From the NCBI RefSeq assembly GCF_900116405.1, contig NZ_FPAQ01000019.1, forward strand, positions 1-64,000: DNA of 64,000 nt, given 5' to 3'. The notes beneath the pieces were generated by a model. The model saw only the letters and a list, made by a program, of their open reading frames with translations. It was not told the origin of the DNA and did not search any database. Of this stretch, positions 28,216 to 37,136 are shown one piece after another. The stretch's first letter is position 1. Each line of letters starts with the position of its first letter. The DNA is from Halomonas saccharevitans. Its GTDB lineage: Bacteria > Pseudomonadota > Gammaproteobacteria > Pseudomonadales > Halomonadaceae. A program made the position numbers and the translations under genes.

Positions 28216-28839
28216 ATGATCACGCTCTCTGTGCTGTCGGTATTCGTGCCGACCTTCCTGCTGGTCTCGCTGACGCCTGGCATGTGCATGACCCTGGCCA
28301 TGGTGCTGGGCATGACCCAGGGCGTGAAGCGCACGCTGTGGATGATGGTCGGTGAGCTCGTGGGCGTCGGCCTGGTGGCCTTTGCCGCCGGCGCCGGCGT
28401 GGCCGCGCTCATGCTGCGCCAGCCCGAGCTCTTCGCGGTGTTCAAGTGGCTGGGCGGCGCCTACCTGGGCTATCTGGGCGTGATGATGTGGCGCTCCCGC
28501 GGGCGAATGGCCATCCCCGAGACGCTCGAGGCGGGGCCACCCGCCCCCCGAGGGCAGCTGGCCCTGCAGGGGCTGGTCACGGCGGTGGCCAATCCCAAGG
28601 GCTGGGCCTTCTTCGTGGCCCTGCTGCCGCCCTTCCTGGATGCCAGCCGGCCCCTGACGCCCCAGCTTGCGGCGCTGATCGCGGTGATACTCGCCATCGA
28701 GTTCCTCTGCCTGCTGCTCTATGCCACCGGCGGACGCACCCTGCGTCGGCTGCTCGGCAACGGCGACAACGTGCGCCTGCTCAATCGCGGCGCCGGCACC
28801 CTGATGGTCGGCGTAGGCCTGTGGCTGGCGCTGGGCTGA
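28216..28839 (+). CDS. LysE family amino-acid exporter
   Basis: A 207-residue inner-membrane protein with about six hydrophobic segments and the family N-terminus LVSLTPGMCMTLAMVLGMTQG, with the conserved G-x-Y-LGYLG region (GGAYLGYLGVMMWRS). Members export amino acids or homoserine lactone-like compounds; the substrate cannot be told from the sequence. The ATG at 28216 is preceded by AAGGA; an earlier in-frame codon adds a non-homologous leader. It lies 87 bp after ubiX and converges with the DedA-PAP2 gene. Confidence 0.88.
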   Translation: MITLSVLSVFVPTFLLVSLTPGMCMTLAMVLGMTQGVKRTLWMMVGELVGVGLVAFAAGAGVAALMLRQPELFAVFKWLGGAYLGYLGVMMWRSRGRMAIPETLEAGPPAPRGQLALQGLVTAVANPKGWAFFVALLPPFLDASRPLTPQLAALIAVILAIEFLCLLLYATGGRTLRRLLGNGDNVRLLNRGAGTLMVGVGLWLALG

Positions 28840-28851
28840 GGCGAGGCGGGG

Positions 28852-30267
28852 CTAAAACGGCGGCAGCCAGGCGATGCGGGCGGCGACCAGTATCAGCGAG
28901 GCGATCCCCAGCCGCTGCCAGGGGCAGGGGTGCAGCGGCGCCCGCGGGTGGCGCTGCCAGGCGAGCTGCACCAGGGCGCAGACCACCAGGCCGAGCAGCG
29001 CACCGCCGATCAAATCGCTCAGCCAGTGTACCCCGATCACCAGACGCGACAGCGCCATGGGCAGGATGGCGGCGATGGCCGCCCAGTAGGCCAGGGTGCG
29101 CCGGCCGGGCGATAGTTCACGGCTGACGAAGGCCGCGGCCATGCCGAACAGCACCACCGCGGTGGAGGTGTGGCCGCTGGGGTAGGAGAAGGAGTCGGCG
29201 AGATGCTCCGGCGTCATGGGGCGGATGCGCCCGATCGCCGCCTTGCCCAGGACGTTGAGCAGCGCGATGACCACAAGCCCACCGGCGATGTGCCAGAAGG
29301 CCGCCCAGTGGCGCCGCCACATGAGCCAGATGCCCCAGGGCAGGACCAGGGCCAGCACGCCGAGCAGGTCACCGACCCGGTCAAGCGCCTGGCCGATGGC
29401 GTCGAGCCCGGGCAGCGCCAGACCCCGCATCAGTGCCTCCAGGTGCGTGTCCATGGCCAGCGGGGCATCGTGGTGGATGACCACCAGCGTCCAGGCGGAG
29501 AGGGCGGTCAGCGAGAGGAGGAGCAGCAGCCAGGAGGCGAGCGGCGGCTCGACGTCGTGGGGCGGCGAGAGCCACCGCCAGAGGCGCCGGCCGAGGGCGC
29601 TGCGGCGCGACCAGCCGATCAGTCCCCGGTAGGCCATGCCCTGGCGGGTCATCAGGTGGCGCACCCAGGAGAAAATCACCGCCAGCACCACCACCAGCGC
29701 CCCCAGGCCGACCAGCCAGGCCTCCAGCCCCTCGGGCAGCGCCACCAGCCGCTGCCAGGTGCGTCCCAGCAGATAGCCCGGCAGCACGTAGGCCGGCGCC
29801 CACAGCGCCGCCGAGATCAGGTTGGCCCAGAGGAAGGCGCGGGGCGACATGCGCAGCATACCGGCGATCAGCGGCACCACGGGCCTCACCGGTCCCACGA
29901 AGCGTCCCAGCAGCACCGAGAGTGAACCGTGCCGCTGGAAGAAGCGTGCGCCCCGGGCCAGCCACTCCGGGTGGCGCGACAGCGGCCACTGGGCGGTGAC
30001 TCGTTCGCGCTGGTGATAGCCCAGCAGGAAGCTCAGGCCGTCGCCGATCACGGCGCCGACGAAGGCCGCCAGCATGGCCGTGATCACGGCGAGCTCCTGG
30101 TGGCCGGCCAGGGAGGCGGCGGCCGTCATCAGCACCACGCCGGGGACCAACAGCCCCACCAGGGCGAGGGATTCCACCAGGGCGATGGCGGCGATGATCA
30201 GCAGCAGCAGCCCCGGTGAGGGCGCCAGCTGGAAGAGGGTGTCGGCGATGTTCACGTGACGCTCCAT
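28852..30267 (-). CDS. DedA-family / PAP2-phosphatase fusion membrane protein
   Basis: A 471-residue integral membrane protein with two domains. The N-terminal half (about 15-210) is a DedA/SNARE-associated domain (GLLVPGVVLMTAAASLAG, FVGPVRPVVPLIAGM with the DedA-type glycine/proline/arginine core). DedA proteins are now linked to undecaprenyl-phosphate flipping. The C-terminal half (about 280-450) is a PAP2 phosphatase with a complete active site: KAAIGRIRP, SYPSGH and SRLVIGVHWLSD. The likely job is dephosphorylation plus translocation of an isoprenoid or phospholipid phosphate. The start at 30267 is chosen from the conserved N-terminus. It is followed closely upstream by the degenerate-GGDEF genes in the same direction (29-bp gap). 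Confidence 0.88.
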   Translation of the reverse strand: MERHVNIADTLFQLAPSPGLLLLIIAAIALVESLALVGLLVPGVVLMTAAASLAGHQELAVITAMLAAFVGAVIGDGLSFLLGYHQRERVTAQWPLSRHPEWLARGARFFQRHGSLSVLLGRFVGPVRPVVPLIAGMLRMSPRAFLWANLISAALWAPAYVLPGYLLGRTWQRLVALPEGLEAWLVGLGALVVVLAVIFSWVRHLMTRQGMAYRGLIGWSRRSALGRRLWRWLSPPHDVEPPLASWLLLLLSLTALSAWTLVVIHHDAPLAMDTHLEALMRGLALPGLDAIGQALDRVGDLLGVLALVLPWGIWLMWRRHWAAFWHIAGGLVVIALLNVLGKAAIGRIRPMTPEHLADSFSYPSGHTSTAVVLFGMAAAFVSRELSPGRRTLAYWAAIAAILPMALSRLVIGVHWLSDLIGGALLGLVVCALVQLAWQRHPRAPLHPCPWQRLGIASLILVAARIAWLPPF

Positions 30268-30296
30268 GGTCAGGCCGGGAATCGGCGCACCTGCGC

Positions 30297-31232
30297 TCAG
30301 CCGTCGGCCAGCGAACGGCGACAGGTCTCCAGGCGCTGCTCGAAGTGCGGCCAGGGCTCGCCGGCCCGCAGTCGGCACAGGCGCAGCCGCACTTCCAGCG
30401 GGCCGGTATCCATCAGGGTGGTCTGCTCCAGCGCCTGGCCGAGGCGGTGCTGGACCAGCAGGGCGCCGCTCTCGCTGGTGTCCGGCAGTATCAGCCAGAA
30501 GTCTGCCGGGCCATGTCGGCCCAGGATGTCGTGATCGCGACTGCGGCTGGAGACCGCCTGGCAGAGAGTGTCCAGCAGCGCCTGTCGCGCGCCTGGGCCG
30601 AACTGTTCGCCGGCCATGTCCAGCTGGGGCAGATGCATCAGCAGTAATCCCAGGGGCTGGCCGAGCAGTTTGGCGCGTTCGACCTCGCTTGCCAGCTGCT
30701 CGTGCAGGGTCTCATGGCCGGTGGCGGCGCACTCGGCATCGCGCGGATCGGTGGCCCGGATCAGGGCGTGCTGGCGTGCCTGCTCCCAGGGCACCAGGGC
30801 CGCCACGGCCACCAGGCTCAGGTAGCCCAGCAGCATCTGGCCATCGAGCTGGCCGTTGCCGAGCAGGGCCAGCCACACCGGCGTCAGCGCGAGGTTAAGC
30901 AGCATGGCGGGGGCCAGCGGCAGCAGCAGCAGGGTGAGTACCGGCGGCAGGCCCACCCAGAGTGCCGGCAAACCGGACTGGCGGGGCAGTTCGACGGCAA
31001 TCAGCAGATAGCCGCAGATCAGCGCCAGGTAGGCGGCCAGCCGCGAGTGTTCAGCGCGCGTCGCATTCAGCAGGGTGGCGACCACCATCAACAGGGAGAG
31101 CGCGGCGGGCAGGGGGATGCGTTCGTACTCGCCCATCAGGTAGAGCCATAGGGCCATGCCCAGCAGCAGCAGCGCGCCGCCGGCGTGCCACAAGGCGAAC
31201 AGCCGAGAGGCGTGGCGGTAGCGATCAGGCAT
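30297..31232 (-). CDS. Membrane protein with degenerate GGDEF domain (GPADF)
   Basis: A 311-residue protein with four to six membrane helices (about residues 12-150) followed by a cytoplasmic GGDEF-like domain (about 172-305). The signature is GPADF (241-245) in place of GGDEF, and the metal-binding LxDxDxF segment reads LLLMHLPQLD, so cyclase activity is unlikely. A RxxD-type segment (RSRD, 230-233) lies near the I-site position. It could bind a nucleotide or act as a membrane receptor. Its start overlaps the previous gene by 8 bases, so the two are coupled. The family is not named here; the GGDEF relation rests on fold-level sequence pattern. Confidence 0.65.
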   Translation of the reverse strand: MPDRYRHASRLFALWHAGGALLLLGMALWLYLMGEYERIPLPAALSLLMVVATLLNATRAEHSRLAAYLALICGYLLIAVELPRQSGLPALWVGLPPVLTLLLLPLAPAMLLNLALTPVWLALLGNGQLDGQMLLGYLSLVAVAALVPWEQARQHALIRATDPRDAECAATGHETLHEQLASEVERAKLLGQPLGLLLMHLPQLDMAGEQFGPGARQALLDTLCQAVSSRSRDHDILGRHGPADFWLILPDTSESGALLVQHRLGQALEQTTLMDTGPLEVRLRLCRLRAGEPWPHFEQRLETCRRSLADG

Positions 31233-32094
31233 GATCCGCTCCCTTGATCACCCACAGGCCAGCTGATTGGTGGGACAGGGCGTGGCGCTCGTCGTCCAGC
31301 GACAGCAGGCCGGCGAGGGGGATCGCCCGGGCCGGCCCGCGCGCCTCCAGGGCGTGCCACAAGCGTTCGCGACGCGTATCGGCCTGTTCGGGGTCGCGGC
31401 TGGTCAGCAGTGCCGCCAGGGTCGTTGGATCGAGCCGGTAGCAGCGCTCGAAACGGTAGGTCAAACGGCACAGGCGCTGCGCCAGCGGCCAGCAGCGGTG
31501 GCGGGGCGTGTGCAGCAGCAGCAGCTCGGCGTGCACGCCCTCGCGCAGGCTGCGCTTGCGTTCGAGGATCAGGTCACCGAGTAGCCGGTTGCCGGGCCAC
31601 AGCGGCAGTCCCGGCACCAGACGGGCGCGGCGCAGGGCGTTCTGACGTCGCGCGCGCAGATCCAGGGCCCGGGACAGGCCCAGCAGCATCAGGGCGGCGA
31701 GGAGCAGGCCGCTCAGCACCCACTGCTCGAGGCCCAGCAGGTCTTTGAGGGGCCACCAGGTGGCGAGTGCCAGCAGGCTGCCCAGCAGCAGCACCCAGCG
31801 GGGCTGGGGTAGCATCAGCAGCATGGCCCAGGCCCACAGCCAGGTGACATGGCGGCCAGGCTCTCCCCACAGCAGCGCCGCCAGCAGCAGGCTTGGCAGC
31901 AGCTGCCAGGGCAGTGTGGCGGGGCGGCGATGGTCGAAGGTCAGCAGCAGCGCGGTAAGACCCAGCCAGGCCGCGGCCAGCCACATCAGCAGGGTGTCGA
32001 TCAGGGGCTGCGTGCGGGTGGCCAGTAGCGCCATCAGCACCGCCGCGATCAGCAGGTTGCCGCGCAGCAGGACGCTTTTGTACTTGGTCTGCAT
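31225..32094 (-). CDS. Membrane protein with strongly degenerate GGDEF-like domain
   Basis: A 289-residue protein with about five hydrophobic helices in the first 150 residues, then a domain that aligns by eye with GGDEF proteins: RLVPGLPLWPGNRLLGDLI matches the DxLTGLxNRxxL entry segment and LLLLHTPR the following strand. The signature position reads DPTTL, so no cyclase activity is expected. It has the same layout as the next gene, which it overlaps by 8 bases, suggesting an ancient duplication and perhaps a heteromeric complex. It is divergent from proA with 98 bp between starts. Confidence 0.55.
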   Translation of the reverse strand: MQTKYKSVLLRGNLLIAAVLMALLATRTQPLIDTLLMWLAAAWLGLTALLLTFDHRRPATLPWQLLPSLLLAALLWGEPGRHVTWLWAWAMLLMLPQPRWVLLLGSLLALATWWPLKDLLGLEQWVLSGLLLAALMLLGLSRALDLRARRQNALRRARLVPGLPLWPGNRLLGDLILERKRSLREGVHAELLLLHTPRHRCWPLAQRLCRLTYRFERCYRLDPTTLAALLTSRDPEQADTRRERLWHALEARGPARAIPLAGLLSLDDERHALSHQSAGLWVIKGADHA

Positions 32095-32192
32095 GGTGGA
32101 TTAGTATGAATCCCTTCCCGGTTTTCGGCACAGTATAACCCCGGCCCTGCCCGTGTCGCGGCGGCGCCGGCCCCCAGGAGACACGCATCGGC

Positions 32193-33500
32193 ATGACAGC
32201 TCAAGCCTCTCGCTCGGATCTCGAGACCGCCACCCCGGAGATCGGGGACGTCGACACCTATATGGAGCGCCTCGGACAGGGCGCCCGCGAAGCGGTGACC
32301 CGCATGCGTCGGGTCGACACGGCGGCCAAGAATGCCGCCCTGCTGGCCATGGCCGAGGGCCTCGAACAGGCCCGCGGCGAGGTGCTGGCGGCCAACACCC
32401 GTGACCTGGCCCGGGGCCGCGAGAGCGGCCTTGACGAGGCCCTGCTCGATCGCCTGGCGTTGGATGATGCGCGCCTGGATGCGATGATCGAAGGGCTCTC
32501 CCAGGTGGCCGCGCTGCCGGACCCGGTCGGCGAGATCGACGGGCTGCGCTCGCGGCCCAGCGGCATCCAGGTCGGCCAGATGCGCGTTCCCCTGGGCGTC
32601 ATCGGCATCATCTACGAGTCGCGCCCCAACGTGACCATGGAGGCGGCGAGCCTGTGCCTGAAGTCGGGTAACGCGGCCATCCTGCGCGGGGGCTCCGAGG
32701 CCCGCGAGTCCAATGCCGCCATCGCCGCCTGCATTCGTGCCGGTCTCGCCCAGGCCGGCCTGCCTGAGGGCGCCGTGCAGGTGGTGGCCACCACCGACCG
32801 CGCCGCGGTGGGCCGGCTGATCAGCATGCCCGAATACGTCGACGTGATCATTCCGCGCGGCGGCAAGTCGCTGATCGAGCGCATCACCCGCGAGGCCAGA
32901 GTGCCGGTGATCAAGCACCTCGACGGCGTCTGCCACGTCTATGTCGACGCCAGTGCGGACCTCGACAAGGCGCTGGCCATCGCGGTCAACGCCAAGACCC
33001 AGCGCTATGGCACCTGCAACACCATGGAGACCCTGCTGGTCGATGCGCCGGTGGCCGAGACCCTGCTGCCGAAGCTGGCCGCCGTCTACGCCGAGCATCG
33101 GGTCGAGCTGCGCGGCTGCGAGCGCACCCGGGCGATCCTCGGCGACATCGCCCCCGCCAGCGAGGCGGACTGGCAGGCGGAGTACCTGGCGCCGGTGCTG
33201 GCGATTCGCGTGGTGGAAGGCATCGATGCCGCGATGGATCACATCGAGCGTTACAGCTCGCGGCATACCGATGCCATCGTCACCGAGAACTACACCCTGG
33301 CGCGGCGCTTCCTGGCCGAGGTGGACTCCAGCTCGGTGATCGTCAACGCCTCCACCCGCTTCGCCGACGGTTTCGAGTACGGGCTGGGCGCGGAGATCGG
33401 CATCTCCACCGACCGGCTGCATGCCCGGGGCCCCGTGGGGCTCGAGGGGCTGACCACCCGCAAGTACGTGGTGCTCGGCGACGGCCAGGTGCGCCAGTGA
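32193..33500 (+). CDS. proA: Gamma-glutamyl phosphate reductase
   Basis: Reduces gamma-glutamyl phosphate to glutamate semialdehyde with NADPH in proline synthesis, relevant in a halophile because proline is a compatible solute. The 435-residue aldehyde-dehydrogenase-fold protein has the catalytic Cys275 in [12 protein letters not shown] and the [17 protein letters not shown] cofactor region. The ATG at 32193 opens [11 protein letters not shown]; the N-terminal 15 residues are not conserved. It overlaps nadD by 4 bases, as in pseudomonads. Confidence 0.95.
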   Translation: MTAQASRSDLETATPEIGDVDTYMERLGQGAREAVTRMRRVDTAAKNAALLAMAEGLEQARGEVLAANTRDLARGRESGLDEALLDRLALDDARLDAMIEGLSQVAALPDPVGEIDGLRSRPSGIQVGQMRVPLGVIGIIYESRPNVTMEAASLCLKSGNAAILRGGSEARESNAAIAACIRAGLAQAGLPEGAVQVVATTDRAAVGRLISMPEYVDVIIPRGGKSLIERITREARVPVIKHLDGVCHVYVDASADLDKALAIAVNAKTQRYGTCNTMETLLVDAPVAETLLPKLAAVYAEHRVELRGCERTRAILGDIAPASEADWQAEYLAPVLAIRVVEGIDAAMDHIERYSSRHTDAIVTENYTLARRFLAEVDSSSVIVNASTRFADGFEYGLGAEIGISTDRLHARGPVGLEGLTTRKYVVLGDGQVRQ

Positions 33501-34186
33501 GCGAGACGGGCCTGCCGGTCCGCTCCCCAGAGTCGCCGGCGCCCCCTCGGCTGGCCATGCTGGGGGGCACCTTCGACCCGGTCCATCTGGGCCATCTGCG
33601 CAGCGCCGTGGAGCTTCGCGAGGCGCTGGCGCTGGATCGGGTGCACATGATTCCCGCGGCCATGCCGCCGCTGCGCGGCGAGCCGCGGGTCTCGCCCGAC
33701 GAGCGCCTGGCGCTGCTGCGCCTGGGGATCGCCGATACGCCGGGGCTGGTGGCCGACCCACGAGAGCTCGAGCGCGACGGCCCCTCCTACAGCGCCGATA
33801 CCCTGGCATCGCTGCGTGGCGAAGTCGGCGACAAGGCGCGGCTGGTCATGGCGCTGGGACATGATGCCTTCCTACGCCTGGCCGACTGGCGCGATCCCGA
33901 GCGGCTCTTCGCCCTGGCCCACGTGGTGGTGATCGATCGCCCGGATCACGAGGCGGCGCTGCCGGCGGCGCTTCGTGAATTGCTGGCCGGGCGCGAGGTC
34001 GAGCAGGGCGAGGCCCTGATGGCACACCCGGCCGGCAAGCTGCTGCGCCTGCGGCTGCCCTCGCGCATGGCTATTTCGGCTACCGAGGTGCGCCGCCGCC
34101 TGGCCACCGGGCGCAGCGTTCGTTATCTGCTGCCCGAGTCGGTGGAGGCGCGCATTCTCTCGCGGGGACTTTATCGGCACGCTTGA
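33497..34186 (+). CDS. nadD: Nicotinate-nucleotide adenylyltransferase
   Basis: Joins nicotinate mononucleotide and ATP to give deamido-NAD in NAD synthesis. The 229-residue protein has the nucleotidyltransferase motif [13 protein letters not shown] after a 22-residue leader and the closing [12 protein letters not shown] (ISxTxxR class). The GTG at 33497 overlaps the proA stop (GTGA). An internal start at the ATG just before LGGTFDP is possible, but the overlap favours the longer form. rsfS follows after about 100 bp. Confidence 0.94.
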   Translation: MSETGLPVRSPESPAPPRLAMLGGTFDPVHLGHLRSAVELREALALDRVHMIPAAMPPLRGEPRVSPDERLALLRLGIADTPGLVADPRELERDGPSYSADTLASLRGEVGDKARLVMALGHDAFLRLADWRDPERLFALAHVVVIDRPDHEAALPAALRELLAGREVEQGEALMAHPAGKLLRLRLPSRMAISATEVRRRLATGRSVRYLLPESVEARILSRGLYRHA

Positions 34187-34289
34187 TGGCGTGCGTCATT
34201 GCTGGCGAGTTGAATGCTGCCCACCGGCGCGTCGAGTCGGTACAATAGGGTGACGATTTCTCGTTGACCAAGGGCAGATACGAAGGGCT

Positions 34290-34649
34290 ATGCATATCGA
34301 CGCACTCAAGACTCTGGTGATCGACGCACTGGAGGACCTCAAGGCCCAGGACATCGCCGTCCTGGATGTTGCGCGACTGACCAGCGTGACCGACCGCATG
34401 GTGCTGGCCACCGGCACCTCCACCCGCCACGTGTCGGCGCTGGCCTCGACGGTGTTGCAGGCGGCCAAGGACGAGGGCCTGGCGCCGCTGGGCGTCGAGG
34501 GCGAAAACGGCTCCGACTGGGTGCTGGTCGACCTCGGCCAGCTGGTGGTTCACGTGATGCTTCCCGAAACGCGCCAGCTCTATGACCTCGAGCGGCTGTG
34601 GGCCGATCTGCCGAGCGATGCCGAGTCCAGGGTCGAGCAGGGTTCATGA
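34290..34649 (+). CDS. rsfS: Ribosomal silencing factor RsfS
   Basis: Binds ribosomal protein L14 and blocks joining of the subunits when nutrients run short. The 119-residue protein has the typical [26 protein letters not shown] start and [17 protein letters not shown], followed by [16 protein letters not shown] box at 34241-34246 may be its -10 element, but the -35 is weak. Its stop overlaps the rlmH start (ATGA). Confidence 0.95.
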   Translation: MHIDALKTLVIDALEDLKAQDIAVLDVARLTSVTDRMVLATGTSTRHVSALASTVLQAAKDEGLAPLGVEGENGSDWVLVDLGQLVVHVMLPETRQLYDLERLWADLPSDAESRVEQGS

Positions 34650-35113
34650 AGGTCCGCCTGCTGGCGGTGGGCACCAAGATGCCCGACTGGGTGAATCGCG
34701 GCGTCGAAGAGTACCGCAAGCGTCTGCCCCGCGATTTCGCCCTGGAAGTAGAGGAGATCGCCCCGGGGCAGCGCGGCAAGAATGCCGACGTGGCGCGCGC
34801 CATGGCATCAGAGGCCGAGCGCATCCGCGCTCGCCTCAGGGGCAGCGAGCATCTCGTGGCCCTCGAGGTGGGTGGTAAGGCCTGGAGCACCGAGCAGCTG
34901 GCCCGCGAAGCCGACGCCTGGCGCCTCGAGGGACGCGACGTGGCGCTGCTGGTGGGCGGGCCCGACGGCCTGGAGCCATCGCTCTCGGCCAGCGCTGATC
35001 AGCGCTGGTCGCTCTCCCCGTTGACCTTGCCTCACCCGCTGGTGCGCATCCTGCTCGCCGAGCAGCTCTATCGCGCCTGGACCCTGCTGGTCGGCCACCC
35101 CTATCACCGCTGA
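34646..35113 (+). CDS. rlmH: 23S rRNA pseudouridine(1915) N3-methyltransferase RlmH
   Basis: A SPOUT-class methyltransferase acting on helix 69 of 23S rRNA in 70S ribosomes. The 155-residue protein shows [15 protein letters not shown] at the start, the knotted SAM site [12 protein letters not shown] and the conserved C-terminal HPYHR. The ATG at 34646 overlaps the rsfS stop. Its last codons (CACCGCTGA) are echoed by repeats downstream. Confidence 0.95.
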   Translation: MKVRLLAVGTKMPDWVNRGVEEYRKRLPRDFALEVEEIAPGQRGKNADVARAMASEAERIRARLRGSEHLVALEVGGKAWSTEQLAREADAWRLEGRDVALLVGGPDGLEPSLSASADQRWSLSPLTLPHPLVRILLAEQLYRAWTLLVGHPYHR

Positions 35114-35190
35114 CGGCGTGCCTCGCCGGCACCGCTGAAGGTGCTTTTTTATGAGCACCGCTGAAGGCTCTTCGTGATTACCGCTGAAGG
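35106..35190 (+). repeat. Four spaced copies of ACCGCTGAAGG from the rlmH stop codon onward
   Basis: The sequence ACCGCTGA(A/C)GG occurs at 35106-35116, 35131-35141, 35157-35167 and 35180-35190, at intervals of 25, 26 and 23 bp. The first copy contains the last codon and stop of rlmH. Copies 2 to 4 are followed by GCTC/GTGC and T-runs, so they look like repeated duplication of a short gene-end segment. Confidence 0.7.
35129..35150 (+). terminator. Intrinsic terminator after rlmH
   Basis: GCACC (35129-35133) pairs with GGTGC (35140-35144) around the loop GCTGAA, followed by six T residues. A second, weaker hairpin (GAGC/GCTC) follows in the next repeat copy. It separates the nadD-rsfS-rlmH unit from mrdA, probably incompletely. 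Confidence 0.6.
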
Positions 35191-35225
35191 CTCTTTGCTT
35201 CATCATCCCGAGGTCATTACCTAGC

Positions 35226-37133
35226 ATGCGTCGCCGTCGCGATACCCTGAAGAACCCGGAACAGGAGCTGCGCGTGTTCCGCATGCGCTCGCTGTTGGCC
35301 GTGCTGGTGGTGCTGATCCTGACGGGGCTGCTGGGCGGGCGGCTGTTCTACCTGCAGGTGGTGCAGCACGAGGTCTACAGCACGCGCTCCGAGAAGAACC
35401 GGGTGCGGGTGGAGCCTCTGCCGCCCACCCGCGGCCTGATCTACGATCGCAACGGCGCGCTGCTGGCCGAGAATCGGCCAACCTACAACCTGACCCTGGT
35501 GCGCGAGCGGGTCGATGACCTGGATGCCACCCTGGCCCTGCTGGTCGAGCTGCTGGAGCTGCCCGAGGAGGAGGCCGAGGCCTTTCGGGTCCGCTCGCGC
35601 CAGCGCCAGCGGCCCTTCCAGCCGGCGCTGTTGATGAGCGACCTCGACGAGGCGCAGATCGCCCGCCTGGCGGTCAACCGTCACCGCCTGCCCGGCGTCG
35701 AGGTCGAGGCCCAGCTGCTGCGCTACTATCCCGATGCCGAGACCATGGTGCATGCCCTGGGCTACGTGGGCCGAATCAATGCCGAGGAACTGGCGGGGTT
35801 GGACTCGGGCAATTATGCCGGCACCCACTTCATCGGCAAGAGCGGGGTGGAGCGCTTCTACGAGGACGAGCTGCACGGCGAGGCGGGGCTGCGCAAGGTC
35901 GAGACCAATGCGCGCGGACGGGTGCTGCGCGAGCTTGGCCACACCGACCCGGTGCCGGGGCGCGACCTGACGCTGACTCTGGACAGCGAGCTGCAGAGGC
36001 TCGCCGTGGAGCTGCTCGACGGGCGCCGCGGCTCGATCGTCGCCATCGCGCCGACCACCGGCGAGATTCTCGCCCTGGCCTCGGTGCCGGGCTTCGACAG
36101 CAACCAGTTCGTCACCGGCATCGACGTCGCCTCCTACCGGGCGCTGCAGGAGAACCTTGACCTGCCACTCTACAATCGCGCCATTCGCGGCCACTATCCG
36201 CCGGGCTCGACGATCAAGCCGTTCATGGCCATTACCGGCCTCAAGGAGGGCGCGATCACGCCTGGAGAGGTGATCTACGATCCCGGCTATTTCCAGCTGC
36301 CCAACGACTCGCGGCGCTACCGCAACTGGCTGCGCTGGGGCCACGGCCGAGTCGATCTGGAGCGTGCCCTGGCCGTCTCCAACAACACCTATTTCTATTC
36401 GCTGGCCCATGAGCTCGGGATCGATCGCATCCACGAGAACATGACCGCCTTCGGCTTCGGCCAGCGGGTCGCCCACGACGTTCAGGGGCAGAGCGACGCC
36501 CTGATGCCGTCGCGCACCTGGAAACGCGGGCGCTTCAATCAGCCCTGGTATCCCGGCGAGACCCTCTCGGTAGGCATCGGCCAGGGCTACCTGCAGGTGA
36601 CGCCGCTGCAGCTCGCCACCGCCACGGCGGTGCTGGCCAACCGTGGCGAGTGGGTCAAGCCGCGCCTGGCCCAACGCATCGGCGAGCAGGAGGTGCCGGT
36701 CGACCTGCCGGGTACCCCCGCGGACATCGAGCTTGGCAACGAAACGTGGTGGGACAGCGTCTACTCGGGCATGGAGAAGGTCGTCTCGGGGCGCGAGGGC
36801 ACGGCGCGGCGAATCGGTGGCGATCTCGAGTACCGGATGGCCGGCAAGTCCGGCACCGCCCAGGTCTTCTCCCTGGGCCAGAACGAGAAATACAATGCCG
36901 ACGAGCTCAAGGAGCGGCTGCGCGACCATGCCCTGTTCATGGCCTTCGCGCCGGTGGAGGAGCCCGAGATCGCCGTGGCGGTGATCGTCGAGAATGCCGG
37001 CGGCGGCAGCACCCACGCCGCGCATTTGGCCAAGGCGATGACCGATGCCTGGCTGCTCGATGACGAGGCCCCGGACAGCGACGAGGTGCGCGAGGCCCTG
37101 GAGCGCGAAGACGATCGCGTGGCGGGAGACTGA
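35226..37133 (+). CDS. mrdA: Penicillin-binding protein 2 (elongation transpeptidase)
   Basis: Cross-links peptidoglycan during rod elongation, working with RodA. The 635-residue class B PBP has a short basic cytoplasmic tail, one membrane helix (about 20-42), the dimerisation domain with TRGLIYDRNGALLAENRP, and the transpeptidase domain with S328-TIK (nucleophile), SNN and KSGTAQ. All three active-site motifs are intact. The ATG at 35226 fits the conserved N-terminus. It opens the operon mrdA-rodA-mltB-rlpA-dacA, with rodA three bases downstream. Confidence 0.96.
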   Translation: MRRRRDTLKNPEQELRVFRMRSLLAVLVVLILTGLLGGRLFYLQVVQHEVYSTRSEKNRVRVEPLPPTRGLIYDRNGALLAENRPTYNLTLVRERVDDLDATLALLVELLELPEEEAEAFRVRSRQRQRPFQPALLMSDLDEAQIARLAVNRHRLPGVEVEAQLLRYYPDAETMVHALGYVGRINAEELAGLDSGNYAGTHFIGKSGVERFYEDELHGEAGLRKVETNARGRVLRELGHTDPVPGRDLTLTLDSELQRLAVELLDGRRGSIVAIAPTTGEILALASVPGFDSNQFVTGIDVASYRALQENLDLPLYNRAIRGHYPPGSTIKPFMAITGLKEGAITPGEVIYDPGYFQLPNDSRRYRNWLRWGHGRVDLERALAVSNNTYFYSLAHELGIDRIHENMTAFGFGQRVAHDVQGQSDALMPSRTWKRGRFNQPWYPGETLSVGIGQGYLQVTPLQLATATAVLANRGEWVKPRLAQRIGEQEVPVDLPGTPADIELGNETWWDSVYSGMEKVVSGREGTARRIGGDLEYRMAGKSGTAQVFSLGQNEKYNADELKERLRDHALFMAFAPVEEPEIAVAVIVENAGGGSTHAAHLAKAMTDAWLLDDEAPDSDEVREALEREDDRVAGD

Positions 37134-37136
37134 GCG

